A stretch of DNA of 64,000 nucleotides, taken from NCBI GenBank assembly GCA_950295325.1, contig OX485803.1, forward strand, positions 46,393,554 through 46,457,553, read 5' to 3'. Both the position numbers and the translations under genes were made by a program. This DNA comes from Polytrichum commune (taxonomy: Eukaryota; Streptophyta; Polytrichopsida; Polytrichales; Polytrichaceae). This document shows, piece after piece, positions 36,093 through 50,533 of the stretch. The notes beneath the pieces were generated by a model, which saw only the letters and a list, made by a program, of their open reading frames with translations, was not told where the DNA came from and searched no databases. How positions within the stretch are numbered: position 1 is the stretch's first letter; the number at the start of each line of letters is the position of its first letter.

Positions 36093-39000
36093 TGGGAACC
36101 ATGTGATGAGATGCACCTTAAAAGCACACTCGAAAATTTTCTCCTCACCCCTACACCATTAGAAACCCAGTGGATGCTACAAGCAAGAAATATTCCATTG
36201 TTTACCCCATAATTATCACTAAAATACCTCCACAAACTAATATTACAGAACATATTTGAACTAAAGCATATAACATGTCCCAATGGAACACACCTAATGA
36301 ATAACGACAAATTTAAAACTTACTACAATCAACCCACAAAAATAGAGAAAATCGCACTAGAATATGCTAGAAAACTATTTTGCGAACCAATATGCCTTAC
36401 CCAATGCACACATCCATGCCCAATACATACAACACCAAACACCCTAAAGAAGGAATATAAAATACTAAATCATAACACACACATAAGACCACAAGAACAC
36501 CACACTCAATTGCCACCTCCACTATCATTAGAACACCCAAAACCACCCCCATACATACTCAAGGACCCAACACACTTCCCGATACAGAGCATAAGAAACG
36601 ACCGCCCATGCGCATACACAGACAAGTACAAAATCACGAGAAAATACACATCTTACCTATGCCAATGGACACTCACAAATGAAACAACTTACCACAAATG
36701 GCTACCCCAAAAAGAGTTGTTTCCCTGGAACAACCAAAATGCCATAAATCATAACATTTTACTACTAACACAATACTACATTCGAAAACAACACCAACAT
36801 TTTACTAACATACTAAACATAAACTTCGACCAAAAACAAATGAGAGATACCAGATATATCCCCCCACCACAAACCATACCCCTATGCCAAATACACATTA
36901 ACGAATGCAACCCAAAAGATGATATCGCATGCACACAATACACTATTCAAACTCAATATGATAATGCACACATCTACGATAACATTGGTCGACATTTGAT
37001 CACCATTCTTGAAACACGACTAAAATGGTTATGGAACCAATACCACTTAGCATTAAATAGACCACACAACCTAGAGCCCCCCACCCAACCATTCGAAACT
37101 GAAGTGGCATGGTTATACCAAAGATATAAATATAAAACTCCCAAAAATGATCCCCTTAAACTTTCGCAATACACACTCCCAAATACCATCCTTGAAAACC
37201 TCATAAACACATTCCAAATAACACACTCATATTTTTCATCACCAGTAACATGCTCCACCACACTCAGACAATACCACTCCCCATTCCCTATAGATGTAGT
37301 ATTTGGATTAGTTGGAAAAACGCTTCATCATAAATGGTAGGGAAATGGTTATGCACACCCACACACAAACACCGAAATTCAACAAGCCCTCCATTGGGCC
37401 CGCCTCGCAGCAAAAAATGACTCAAATTCTATCACAATACTAGTAATGCCAGACGAAAATTGGTATCACAATCCTAATCCTCACAAAGGACCCTTCCCAT
37501 ATTCGCATGTTATAACCCACTTCAAAGTTGATACCATCATCTACGAAGAACCAACAATCCCCCCAGAACTAAAGCTTGAACCTAGAACAAAAAATCGCGC
37601 TATACAAATAGTATGCATACACCATAAGAACACACCCATAGGAATAGAGACCTATATATACCCAACAAATGAAAGATACTGCCAACACACTACGGATCCC
37701 CGAAATGTTTTGCCAAATTGCACCACTAACGCCTCTAGACACCGTAGTGAACCGCAATACAAAATGGACCAAACTCACATACCCACCCCCCCCCCCCCCC
37801 CCGCTCCGACCATCCAAACCCCAACCAACCCATGGAATATCAACCCAGAACAATGCCTACCGCTTAAATACCCACCCCAATTTTGCTACTACACGGACGG
37901 GTCATTCAAACCACCCAACAAACAAACAATGGACAATGGAGACGTGAAAAAATTGGATATGGTATTTACAACCCCTTCAAAAACCTACAAATCGCAAAAA
38001 GATTACCGGGATTACAAAATATTTTACGAGCAGAAATGATGGCCATACACCACACTCTACAACTCCCCACTACAACATACCAAAATGAGCCAGCCCACAT
38101 ATTCACAAATTGTCTAAACATCCTATACCTCCTAAACACCCAACTCAAACACCCCACTAGTCATAACAGTCACCCGAACAAAATAGTTCTAGAAAACATG
38201 ATTAAAATGTTATAATCCCGCACACAAACCACCACACTCCATAAAATAAAGGCCCACGCAAACATAGGGGGAAACGACCAAGCAGATACACTAGCCAAAC
38301 AAGGACGCGAGCTAGACCATAGAGATGCCGCAATCCCATACGAGCATGCACACCCTACACCATGCTACCTACAAAAAGACTTGTGGCATTCCATAAAAGA
38401 AACACCTGACAAGGGCCCCATTAGGCACCTTAGTAAATACATTCTCAAGCATGACAATGAACATAACTTAACAATTATAGCAAATCAAACACACCAATTA
38501 CACAAATGGCTAGAAAATGACGACATAGATAAAATACTATCAAATGACTTTTGGACAAATTCCGCCATCACAGGTAAGCAAAAAACATGTTTAATAAAAT
38601 TCCGAACTGGACAATATATGGGTTACACCCGAAAACAACTCTTCTTTGGCAGAGAAGCCTTTTCATCGAAAACGTGTCTTATCTGCAACTCAACAGATGC
38701 GGAGACATGGCTACATGTCCTACTTAAATGCAAACAACATCACATCCATGCACTAATAACAAAAAGACATAACAAAGCGGTATGGGAAATACGGAAACTC
38801 ATTGTATCAACTCGAATATCAAGACATTATACACTAATGAATGCAGGAACGCATAATGAACTACCCCAAGAAAATATAGTCCCCCCATGGCTACTTCCAT
38901 GTACATGTGATACCCAAAGATGCCATTGCAACGCCATGCTCAAACCCGACATACTATGCATCACAAACCATCCATATAACCCCCCCCCCCTAGAAACCCC

Positions 39001-39349
39001 TACACCTGATATCACCATACAATTCATCGAACTCACATATTGCAATGATAGATTCGCCACTGAAACCCTAGACAAAAAAATCATAAAATACCAACCACTC
39101 ATAAACAACATCACAATAAAGGGTTAGAAAGTAGCCCCACTCATGGTACTAAGTGCGGGAGCAAGAGGCACAACACATATTCCATCAATGAAAAAACCAG
39201 AAACAACGTTCACACTCTCTATCGCGAAAATCAAAAACACGTTCAAACAAATTAACATAATTGCCACACGATACGCACATTCCATTTTAGTCCACAAGCG
39301 AAGGCTAGAAAATCGACAAACTATTAATGATCTCGAAGACTTCTCATAA
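36093..39349 (+). pseudogene. LINE-like ORF2 C-terminal half: RT thumb?, PCIF1-like MTase region, RNase H, CCHC
   Basis: A continuous frame is broken by TAA 36210, TAG 37338, one frameshift near 37940, TAA 38213 and TAG 39125. Order: a segment with KTYYNQPTKIEKIAL and paired Cys (LFCEP...CTHPCP), presumably the end of RT. Next, at about 37229-37560, is a region with SSPVTC, PFPIDVVFG, HPHT, IQQALHWARLAAK and ITILVMP that resembles the PCIF1-type methyltransferase fold. Then comes RNase H: YTDGS at 37885, a Glu in RAEMMAI, a later Asp in NDQADTLAK. The last parts are a C-x2-C-x8-H-x4-C knuckle (CLICNSTDAETWLHVLLKC) and a terminal AGARGTTH motif seen at the end of such LINE proteins. The methyltransferase assignment rests on motif recall and needs a profile search. 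Confidence 0.6.
37789..37803. repeat. Poly-C run inside the LINE-like coding region
   Basis: An uninterrupted run of about 15 C encodes a Pro run just before the RNase H domain. The opposite-strand copy has the equivalent G run at about 39880-39894, so the run is ancestral to the family. Confidence 0.85.
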
Positions 39350-39649
39350 ATAAATAAAACTCCCAACCCAATACAAATCCCCCCCCCCCCACTAACTACC
39401 CCAAACAAGGCCCGTACATAATAATGGCTACCGAAATTTACTATTGGTTACTAAATATAGTGTCTACGTCATGTAAAGGGCGAAGTAGTTTTACATCTAA
39501 CGCCACTGCCGTAAGGCATGGCCTAGGATGTTCTACGAATAGACACTTTATTCACTCCGGCCTCCTCCGGAGACCGGAGTTCTTCTGATGATGACGAGAT
39601 GCGCAATGAAGGCTATAAGGAGTATGTTGGGATGATTGTGTTGGGAGGA

Positions 39650-41140
39650 TGGACGTTTTATGTGGTTGTTAGAAGATAGATATTATTTAGATTGTTAACG
39701 AATATGTGTATATTGTGGAGGAGATTTTGCACAATTGTGAGGGCCTATGGCATAGAATTTTGCAAGTCATGTATTTTGGAAGCCTAGCATCCTTTATGTT
39801 ATTTGCATGTGTTGGGAGTTGTATTTGAGTGGCTTTGCAACATAGGATTATTGCAGCATGGGTGGTGTTTTTTTTTTTGGGGGGGGGGGGGGGGTTGTGG
39901 GTTATGCATGTCAGTTTGGGGCCTTTGTCCATTTTTCAATGTGTTTACTTTGTATGTTTTGTGTGGTGATTGTGGGGATGTCTAGGTGGTATTTTTTCCT
40001 GAATTTGTTGTTGGAGTTTGGGTGCACATGTGTGTTTTATATGTGGCATTGCTAAGCTATGTATGCATATTTGTTGTTGTGAGCGATGGTTCTAATTGGT
40101 TCTAATAGGTTGGCCATTGAACTTCAATAGCATATTTGAAGGCGTTGAATGGGATGGTCCAGACAATGTGAATGTCTTGTTGTGTTAATGTTGGTTTTTG
40201 AAGGGACTTGTCTTTGTGGTTGAGGATCACTATGGTAATGTCGTTGGGATTTTCTTTGGTGACCATTGTGGCCTAGTGGATTGCTTTGCTTGTGGTATGG
40301 TAATTGGTGGGGTGTGCTAGGCATATGCCTTGCTGTTGTGTTGTGAGGGTTGGGCCCCGTGATCCAAATATGATGTCTCTTTGGTGGGATAAGTAGTCGT
40401 TTGTTAGTAGTATGGGGCATGTGAGGGGTGATGAAAGTAGGAGTGTTTGATTGTGAATGTGTTTATTAGTAGTTTTGTGATTGACTAGTTTAGACATATG
40501 TTTGGGGTTCTTCATGGGTAAGCTTGTGACGTATCTATGTAGTAGGCCTACTAGTTTTGTGGCAAAGTTTTGTGGTGGGGGGTAAAATGCCATTGGATGT
40601 GTGTTGGCGCAATTTTCATTATATCTTTCCCATAGCCATTGTATTCTTCCTAGTGTGAGGGTAGCTATATATGAGCCTTTATGATCATATACGAGGACCT
40701 GATCTAGTTGAATTTATATTGTTGGGTTTTGGGGATGAATAGCTTTATCCATGTTATATTCTTGGGTATTGAGGGTGAGATGGGGAGCCAATAAATCTTA
40801 TGTCTTTTGTTTTGGGGTGTAGAATTCTTTTGGGTGTTTTCCTAGTGCATCGGTGTTGCGTTTGGTTTTGAGGAATTTGTGGACAAGGGTGAGGTTATGC
40901 TCATGGGCTAGGTTAACTTTGTCGAGGATGTGTTGTTCATCTATCCATTTTTTTATGAAAAAAAATTCGGTACTATTCAAGGTGTGCCATACACAAAGGT
41001 ATTGTTGGTGGGTGGCATACACTCCCCATTTGTCTTTCCGTTTTCTTGTTGGGAGCATATGTAGGTGTAAAGAAGCAAATGCATGTCCTTCATAAATAGT
41101 TACATGCAACCAAATTGTGCACAAAAGTGACAACCCTCAC
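39650..41140 (-). mobile_element. LINE-like element, 5' fragment (minus orientation)
   Basis: Minus-strand pieces at 41133-40798, 40593-40273 and about 40420-40124 align in order with the plus element: the W-T/H-L-x-N segment, then SSPLTC, FGSRGP, AHP, KAIHWA and ITIVIL. These are followed by the Pro run (39.9 kb). They are separated by stops and frameshifts. The region beyond 41.14 kb shows no further match, so this copy is also 5'-truncated. Confidence 0.6.
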
Positions 41141-42171
41141 CACACTCACTTGTACCTATTGTCATCACTATGCATCCTTGAATCTTGTAGATGTGGTAGT
41201 GGCAAGTCACATACGCATGCAATCACTTGAGATCTATGATATTAGATGAGATTTGGTATATATATATATATATATATTCATATCAACTTTAAAATGCCAT
41301 AGGCCAAATTGATTAATTCAACCACCCACTTTGCACCAACCCACATGATATAAATAATTTCAAGCCCTCCATGCATCAAGGCCACAACCACTTAAGTCAA
41401 ACAATGTGGAGTTGCATTCTGAAAGTTATCGAACTCCATATCAATTGGCCTAGATTTAGATTGTAAGCAATGTAGTAGCTACTAATGGAGTCTCTTTTCA
41501 CACATCACAAATTATAACAAGACTAAAAGAATCACATGCGGATGTTAGTGCATTAAGGGATGGTTGAGTTCCATAAAGGGACAAAAAATGGTGTCAGAAT
41601 TGGAACTGCTTCAACCTTAGAAGCAGACACAATATCCAGATTAAGGAAAAAACCTCCCAACTTCAAAGAAAAAACATGAAGTTATCACTATGGGTCACAA
41701 ACCAACCAAGTACCCAGTAGACGGTGGTACAGATACATTCGGTGCAGAAATTAGGACTACATTGATACACAACATGTTACAGGGGCAAACAAGGACCCAA
41801 AGTAGTTGTACAGTTTTATACAGGCATGTTGCTCATTTGGCACACTACTTATGGAATCTATTGGAGTTACAATGTTTCCCTAATTTGGATCCACAAGCTC
41901 TTGCAGCTGCGGGAGTCTAGATAACACCTTCTTTAGAGGTGCGTCAAAGGTTGTAAACCATTAGCTTCAGCACATCTGAAAAGTCACCCAAGCTGATAGT
42001 CCCATTGTGCATGTAGATTTCACCACATAAGTTATAGGAATAGGACACACCCATCTACTTTGATGTAGAAAAATGTGGAAAGAATCATGTATGAAGGCAG
42101 ACAAGATAGGTTACTGTATCATGTCATGAATCTTTTGGGAGACCTTTCTCAAAGGTGCATCAATAAGTACA
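41141..42171. other. Spacer downstream of GNAT, no gene seen
   Basis: This has a (TA)n microsatellite at about 41258-41277. The part adjoining 42171 presumably holds the GNAT 3' untranslated region. The plus ORF at 41690 has no recognisable feature. Confidence 0.4.
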
Positions 42172-44068
<1,897 letters not shown>

Positions 44069-45140
44069 TGTTCAGCGACAATTGAGATTGCACTGTTAGT
44101 TGAGGCATGCGGGACTGTGTTGCATACAGTACCACCAGTGGGACAACAACATTCAATATCTTCAAGAAGAGAAAAAAAACATACATTCTGACTAAAGAAG
44201 ATGCCTCACTTGCTGTCTCACTTACTATCATCAACTTAAGCATCCGCTACCTCCACAGGTACATGCAACAGGAAATCAAACATCTACTCTGATATGTGCA
44301 ATTAGGCTGATTCGCGAAAAGGTTGCCTCTTTACCCATGCAAAATTACCTTGGGTTAAAATCAGACTACAAAAACTTACAACTTTGTTCATTCATCTATA
44401 TAGCTACCAAACTTAAAACAAATTCCTGTAATTTTTCTACTGCGGTGATACATATTCAAAATAGTGTGAAATGTCGAAGAATTAGTGTGGGGCAACCAGA
44501 CTGCACATATCAGTGTCCATACGTTTGCACTATTTCATTGTTTTTATAAGGTTTATGATCTCCTGGATTGTGGAGCCCTTTAGTTGTGTCCCATGCACCA
44601 TTCAAAAGCCTTTTAACGAAGAAGGGTGCATTGGATCAGTTTCATGGCCATCCAATGAAACGGGAGAGAGATAGAGTTTTTAAGTGTTTTTGTATATTAT
44701 CATCATTCTAGGAATATATCATATTAATATTTTCAAACTTGATATAACATTATTTTTTATTATATTTAATTTTCTGGTTTCATTCATATTATTCCATGCT
44801 CAAAGGCATGGGTAGCGTTAGTTGAATGTGAAAGAAAAGAACTATAACAATAGTTCTTGGAGTTGTGAAGGCCCTCACCCTGATTTTATGGAGTCCCACA
44901 GGCTTGCCCTTGCAATTAATCTGCCTCTCTCCGGTTTAACTGCCATATAAATGCCCACTTAGTCCTATCAATAATAATTAGAGGCTTGCACATATCACCT
45001 CAGTGAAATGCCCACCTTGTGGATAGGCTAACCACTATCAACAGTATCACTAAGTCACAGGACCCTGGTGGGCTTATTGAGTTCCAGCATGTAAGTAAAT
45101 CTAGAAGAGGATGCGTCATGATAGCAGGAAAAGGTAGGTA

Positions 45141-47271
45141 TCAGTTTGAACCTGATCCAAAGTTCTGGTAGCCCAATAAGAAAGCTGCCTGAGAAGAAGC
45201 CTGACTTGAAAACGTCCTAGCCTGAGGCTGTATTTGTGATGGAAATGTTCTCTTCAATCTTAAGGAAGAATAAGCGCTGCAAACCATCGGATTTGCATTT
45301 CTCAGAGGGTTTAATAGAACAGACTCAGCCATCAGCTTCATAGGTTGAATCGTGGATTTCTTAACTGCAGGTGGGGCTGCTCCAATACCCAACAGATTTG
45401 GAAGCCATGACTTCCTAACTTCATTCACTGCAAAATTCATTCCCTGGTTCAAATTAATCTGCCCATACAGTACACACTATGTCAGACAGCACTCATGTAT
45501 TAGGCTCTCCTCTGTCTAAACTCCATTATATTTTCATAACTCTCAACCTTCATCAGATTCGGTATCACCATACCAAGACACAACCTTACTTAATCCAGCA
45601 TAAGCTACACTTATCTGTGCAAGGCAGTCTTCACCACTTAACCATCAAGGTTTAAGTTCATCAACCAATGCAAAGCAAAGTCCCGCTTACTAGTGACGTC
45701 ATCAGATCTTCAGACAAAGAGTATACTCAAAAGAGAGTGCAGACAAGTAACCAAATAGGCAACCTGATGTAAATCTAAAATAATCCAAGGTGTACCTCTA
45801 GCTCTTCAACTTTGTTGACGAATCTTCCAATATCAGCAGGATTGAAATGCTCTGTCCCCGGAACAATGAATGTAACTTGCTCTGGCCTCACAACATGTAC
45901 GTTCCCAAACTGCACCACAATACAAAAAAATTGTAGTCCGACCTCTCCTGGACGTGTCTACTGCAAACGCCACTATTGATGAAACCAACTGATCTAGATT
46001 TCCCATAAAATTATGTTAATCACCAAGGCTGCTTTGCTATGTGCAGTAATATTCCAAAGTAGTCATCTACTTAGCAGAAAGGCCTAATAGCGGCAGACTT
46101 AGTTCAAGATACAGATGCAAGGGCTAGGCGTGCAGTATAACCCTGCATGAAGGGTATATTCCACATGGAATGATCCCTTCACCTGCTTAATTACATCATG
46201 AACTATCAAACGACTCTCTTTGAACACTGCATAAGAGGAGTAATAAAAACCCTTTTCAATTAAGAAACTGAAGCTTACCTGATCAGCAGCAATCCAATTC
46301 CTCCCCTCATCTGACTTCTGGATGACTGCAAGCAAGAAACTGCCTGATTCCGTGCAGAACTCAAACAATATGCCTTTCCTTAATGTCACATCAGTTTGGT
46401 TCACATCAAATGCAGCGTGGTTCACAGTTGCAACTTTCACAGCCCTGTGTTCAAGGTAATAACCTGTCAGGAAATCTATGCTAGAGAAACCATTCTTAGC
46501 AACATTTTCAATCTGATGAAGAATAGGGAATATATATGTATATATGTTGCCCTTAAAATCAATGCAGATATCCTTCTCAGCACATTTCTCAAGAGAATTG
46601 ACTTATGTCCTGGTGTCTCAGCAAGTCCTCTTAAATCTAACAGACCAAACACTTAAGCCCCAAACTATGAAAATATAGGCAACTCAAGTTCAACCTTTTT
46701 AATTACGGTTTATGTGAACAAATACTTCACAGTTCTTAGCTACGGAAACAATGGAGAAGCCATTATGCACGTCAACACGATAATACGCCCATAAGCAAAC
46801 TAAATCTGGCACCATGTAGTTGCATTCATGAACTGGAACTTTGTGCGTGTTCAAGGTAATAACCTGTCGGTAAATCTATGCTAGAGAAACCAGTGGTACC
46901 AACATTTCCAAACTGATGAATAATATAATAAGTTTGCAACTGAACTTAAAACCGGATGCAGATATCCTTCTCAGAACATTTTCCAGAGCAAAACTTTGGA
47001 CTTGAATTATGTCCTGGTGTGCTCAGCAAGTCCGCTTGAACTCAAGAAACTGCAGTCAACTGAGGTTCCACCTCTTCAGTTAAAAGGTAATGTGAACCAC
47101 TACAGTAGCGGAAATGATACGAACACTTCGCAATTCTTGGCTATGGAAACGATGAAGAAGTCCTTAATTAGCGTCAACACAATAGGTAATGTGCTCAGAG
47201 GCAAATTAAATTTGGCATTGTGTAGCTGCATTCATGCATTCATTTGGAACTTCACGCGGCGAATTGAAGCC

Positions 47272-47307
<36 letters not shown>

Positions 47308-47573
47308 AGCTCCTGTAACTTAGCGGTCCACTCCGAAGCAGCTCATTAAATGGACTCGTCCACATACCTGTTAAACAGAGCCGCCGTTGCTCTCCTATTG
47401 GCATTCTGCGCATTTTTTAATCCAATGCTTGCAGCCTTCGTTGAAATATTCACACACAGCCAGGGGAGATTCTTCGACGCAGCCACTAACCGCACACATC
47501 CAGAATCCGGAAGAGATGAATATCCGATGCCAGAGATGCCTGAAATAGATGTCACCACAAAGGGGGCAGCCAT
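45141..47573 (-). CDS. Duplicated RNR1 exons 1-3 joined in phase to a novel exon
   Basis: Exons 47573-47368, 46444-46279 and 45909-45796 correspond one to one to RNR1 exons 1-3, with lengths 206, 166 and 114 against 200, 166 and 114. All are open, with intact GT-AG sites and many amino-acid differences. Similarity extends through the introns to about 45.53 kb, so this is a DNA-level duplication. Instead of RNR1 exon 4, a phase-0 acceptor at 45458 opens a 105-codon exon unlike RNR1. That exon contains SAYSSLRLKRTFPSQIQP and ends at a TGA at 45141. A spliced product would be 267 residues with a transit-like N-terminus and no RNB active site. Alternatively the novel exon is the original transit-peptide exon of GNAT, and RNR1 has donated a new promoter and 5' exons to it. 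Expression is unknown, and it could be a pseudogene. Confidence 0.5.
47271..47307. repeat. (CTGT)n microsatellite
   Basis: About nine CTGT units lie just upstream (plus-strand left) of duplicated exon 1, in its first intron. RNR1 intron 1 lacks it, so it arose after the duplication or was lost there. Confidence 0.9.
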
Positions 47574-47737
47574 GGCTGAGCCAGTGTGGCTCATAAGCAT
47601 CCACTTCATCGACATCCAGATCACTCACTCCATCGCCAATAAACCTATAAGAAGAGATCACCCGATGGTTTCTTGTACCAAGAGGAGTCAGCAGCACATC
47701 ACTCCGTTCGAACCTCCTGAGCGGTGGTTCTCATGTG

Positions 47738-47750
47738 ACCCTAACCCTAA
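47738..47750 (-). promoter_or_regulatory. Telo-box pair upstream of the RNR1 duplicate
   Basis: ACCCTAACCCTAA sits about 165 bp upstream of the duplicate's ATG. It is flanked by TCATGTG on one side and TTCTCCAAA on the other, exactly as at the RNR1 gene, so it belongs to the duplicated promoter. Confidence 0.55.
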
Positions 47751-48109
47751 TTTCTCCAAATCGCGCCAAAGAGGTTAGCAGAAAGTGTGGGAAAAGAAAA
47801 AGAATGTGAACCCATTTCTGCGAATCGGACGTTGAGGCTGCCGAAGGTTCGATTTGCTTGCAACATGGTGGAGAATCTGCGTTTGTGTGGTTGGAGGACG
47901 TGCGCTTCGAAGCTGATACCCGGATAGCCTTGCATCTGGCACTGGTGTCCATACCCGCTTGGCGAGAGTTTCGCTTCCTATCATCATGAGGGTCATCCGT
48001 TTCAGGATGAAGGTGATCCATCCAGAATCCATCTCCGTTCCAAGTTCATCCGAGTGGGCTACACCAATACGTGCAGTTATCTAGGTTTCCCTCCCACACT
48101 ATTTTATAA

Positions 48110-48500
48110 ACAAATTCACACTATTTTGAATACACTCTAACCTCCCGAATGTCACGCTTGTGGCAACCAAAGCACATGTGATATTAAGGAGGTATGTAGT
48201 GCTAACACAAATGCATGATAATGGAGAACTAGTGTAGCATGTGACATTATGGAATTATGCAAAGTCAACATTGCAATAACGACAATAATAATGATAATGA
48301 CGACAATGTGATGCGTGAAAATGTATTTTTTGAATCCTTTGGTGGATTATTTAATGTAAAAACTTGTGATATATGCGAGGGAAATCTGACAACGAGGAGG
48401 AATATCTAAATCGAGCACATATGTTCCCTAAGGTTTTGGGATATAGGAGAGGGAGTGACATTATAGAGGGTGATATTATAGGATTTTAAGGTATATTTCC
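48110..48500 (+). repeat. Dispersed repeat, copy 2
   Basis: This is the counterpart of 24325-24795 in opposite orientation, sharing collinear blocks over about 390 bp. It has no coding capacity. Confidence 0.7.
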
Positions 48501-50533
48501 TACCACGGTAAAAACATGACATAATATATTTCTATCATCGTTCCTATACAAACGGATAAACAAAGTTATTAGTCTTTCTGATTTGGTTTTGACCCAAGGT
48601 AATGTGCATAGGTATAGAAGCAACCTATTCGCAAAGGCAGCTTCATTGTACGTATCAATGGAGAGGACCTCCAATCAAGGTGGGTTTACACTAGGCTCCG
48701 GGTTCAAGAAACCTTGAGGGTCCAAATAACCCCCTTTTAATGGACCTAGTTCTTATGGACTATGGATTGAACCCAAGTTTGACAACTAATTTCTTAAACC
48801 AAGAGGACTACTTAGCAATGTGAGGGTGCCAACATTTGGTGGGAAAGTTGTGCCACTTAAGCACCACTTCATTTTTAATCATGCCTTGGAATTGGACCCT
48901 TGTGTAGAACTCTATGGAGTTTTTTGCTCTCAATCAATAGGATCCGTTCATTTTGGAGTTTCTTTGGTCTTGGATTTGACTATAAACCCACCCGTACGGT
49001 TTCTTTTGGTCCAAGAAACTCGGGTTTCAAAACATTGTTGTATTTGGTATCATCTTTCTATTTTACCAATCATATGTATACAATGAAGAATTTATTTTTG
49101 TTGATACAAGTGGGGTATGCATATCAATGCATGTTTTGTATTTGGAACTATTTAAGTCTATATACCATGCACAATCTTTATACCTGGTGTGAGCCCAAAT
49201 AAGGTGCCCACATATGTTTTTCGGCGTTGAAGTGATTAAAACTAGGACTTGGATTTCATATTAATTATCCAAAACATAAAAAGAGTGTTACATTGGAATT
49301 AAAATTAGATTAAGCATTAGGCTCGATTGTTGGTAGTTGGTACAAAAGTGTGGAGCTGGGAGTTTACAAATTAGTTAGTTGGGTCAATAGGGTGTAGGGC
49401 CTAAGGCTTGGTGAGTTGGGTTAAGTGTGGGGATTGGGCATCGTTGGTGTCCGTTTTGGGTAAGGACTGCTGGTATGGATAACTTTTGGAGGTCGGAGTC
49501 CAGGAGAGGCCACGGTGAGCCCTGGCTCTCTCTCTCTCTCTCTGTGCGACAATGCCCTACGGAAGACAGGAGGACGGAAGGGATACGAGACCCGGGAGAA
49601 ATCCAGGGTATGGGAAGAGGATTCACCAAGCAGGGTTCGGAGAAAAAGAGGTGCGGGGAGATGTGACAGAGGCCTGATCGAGTCCCAGGGGACCTCGGGG
49701 AAGAATGGGCATGAGCGGGAAGAGATTCGGTTGGGATTTGAATCCCTTTGGCGGCAGCAGGGTAAATCAACTAGCTCAGTAAGGTGTGAGGTGGGGAGGA
49801 GATCGTGAGGTGCCGGAGGAGAGCTCAGACACTTGCATTGCTGGCGACAGGATAGCTTGACCGTGTCGGCTAACTAGCAACTCAAAAAAGAAGGCCACCT
49901 TTGGAGGCTGGGGTCGCTTTTCGATGCGTTGGGTGCATGACCCGGCTAATCGAAATGTGGGGATTAGAGCAATTCCCATCGAGGGGGCCGGATTCAGGCA
50001 GCTGGCTGGGCATGAATTCATGAATCCAAATTTGAGCTTCCCCTGTGCTGATTAGTGTTCGGGGAGCAATGCAGACATTCCCGCATTCTACTGGGGGACA
50101 GCCTGGGAAGGGTTGATCGGCTATCTGAATTGAGCTGCCGAAGGGGAGCAGACAAAATGGCACAGTATATAGCGACGTTTCACTCCAGGGGAAGGTGGAT
50201 TCGATAGGAAAGGTGGACTGAGGAGGGCTGCTGGGGTAATCCGAAGGCAGGGAGCAGCGAATTCTACATATAGACAGGCGGCAGTTGGAGAGATGAACAC
50301 CGAGGGGTAACCACCAGGGGCCACCTTGGGGAGAAGGATCCAGAGGGGAATCGACCAGGGTTTAAGGGAGGCCCAGGGCAGTTGGGAGACTGGTAGCATT
50401 TAGCTCTCGGAAGACAGGCTGGTAGAGGGTAGGAGGTGTTCAATCAGATGGTGTGAACCTATAGTAGGTTGTGGTGAGAAGGATGGTTAATCCACTTGGT
50501 TCAATCAAGTGTGGCTTTGGCCCAATTCAATTG
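48501..50533. other. Spacer left of the Gypsy element, no gene recognised
   Basis: 48700-49100 is weakly similar to 61180-61450 (blocks like GCACCACTTCA-TTTT and CAATTTTGGAGTTT), suggesting an old repeat. 49390-50400 is purine-rich on the plus strand with a CT run at 49527-49543. Several ORFs of 80-130 codons on both strands there are Ser/Pro/Gly-rich and I do not support them. Confidence 0.4.

Larger units (their letters stand above)
36060..39600 (+). mobile_element. LINE-like retroelement, 5'-truncated, with MTase-like and RNase H domains
   Basis: A long plus-strand coding remnant (36093-39349) is followed by a 3' tail of about 250 bp with a C10 run and a GC-rich segment near 39560. There is no LTR. 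The RNase H YTDGS motif and the C-terminal zinc knuckle point to a non-LTR element of the kind that carries RNase H after RT. The reverse transcriptase itself is missing from this 5'-truncated copy. It appears to be inserted within an older copy of the same family in the opposite orientation. Confidence 0.7.

Noticed and set aside
45141-45458. Assignment of this exon as the definite first exon of GNAT
   Set aside because: The best donor (CAG followed by GTTCAA) leaves phase 1 while the acceptor at 44039 needs phase 2, so the join cannot be asserted without transcript data.
45141-47573. A second active RNase II gene
   Set aside because: Only exons 1-3 are duplicated. The RNB catalytic exons are absent from this copy.
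49384-50400. Several 80-128 codon ORFs on both strands in the purine-rich region
   Set aside because: They are low-complexity Ser/Pro/Gly/Arg translations in overlapping frames with no recognisable domain or splice structure.
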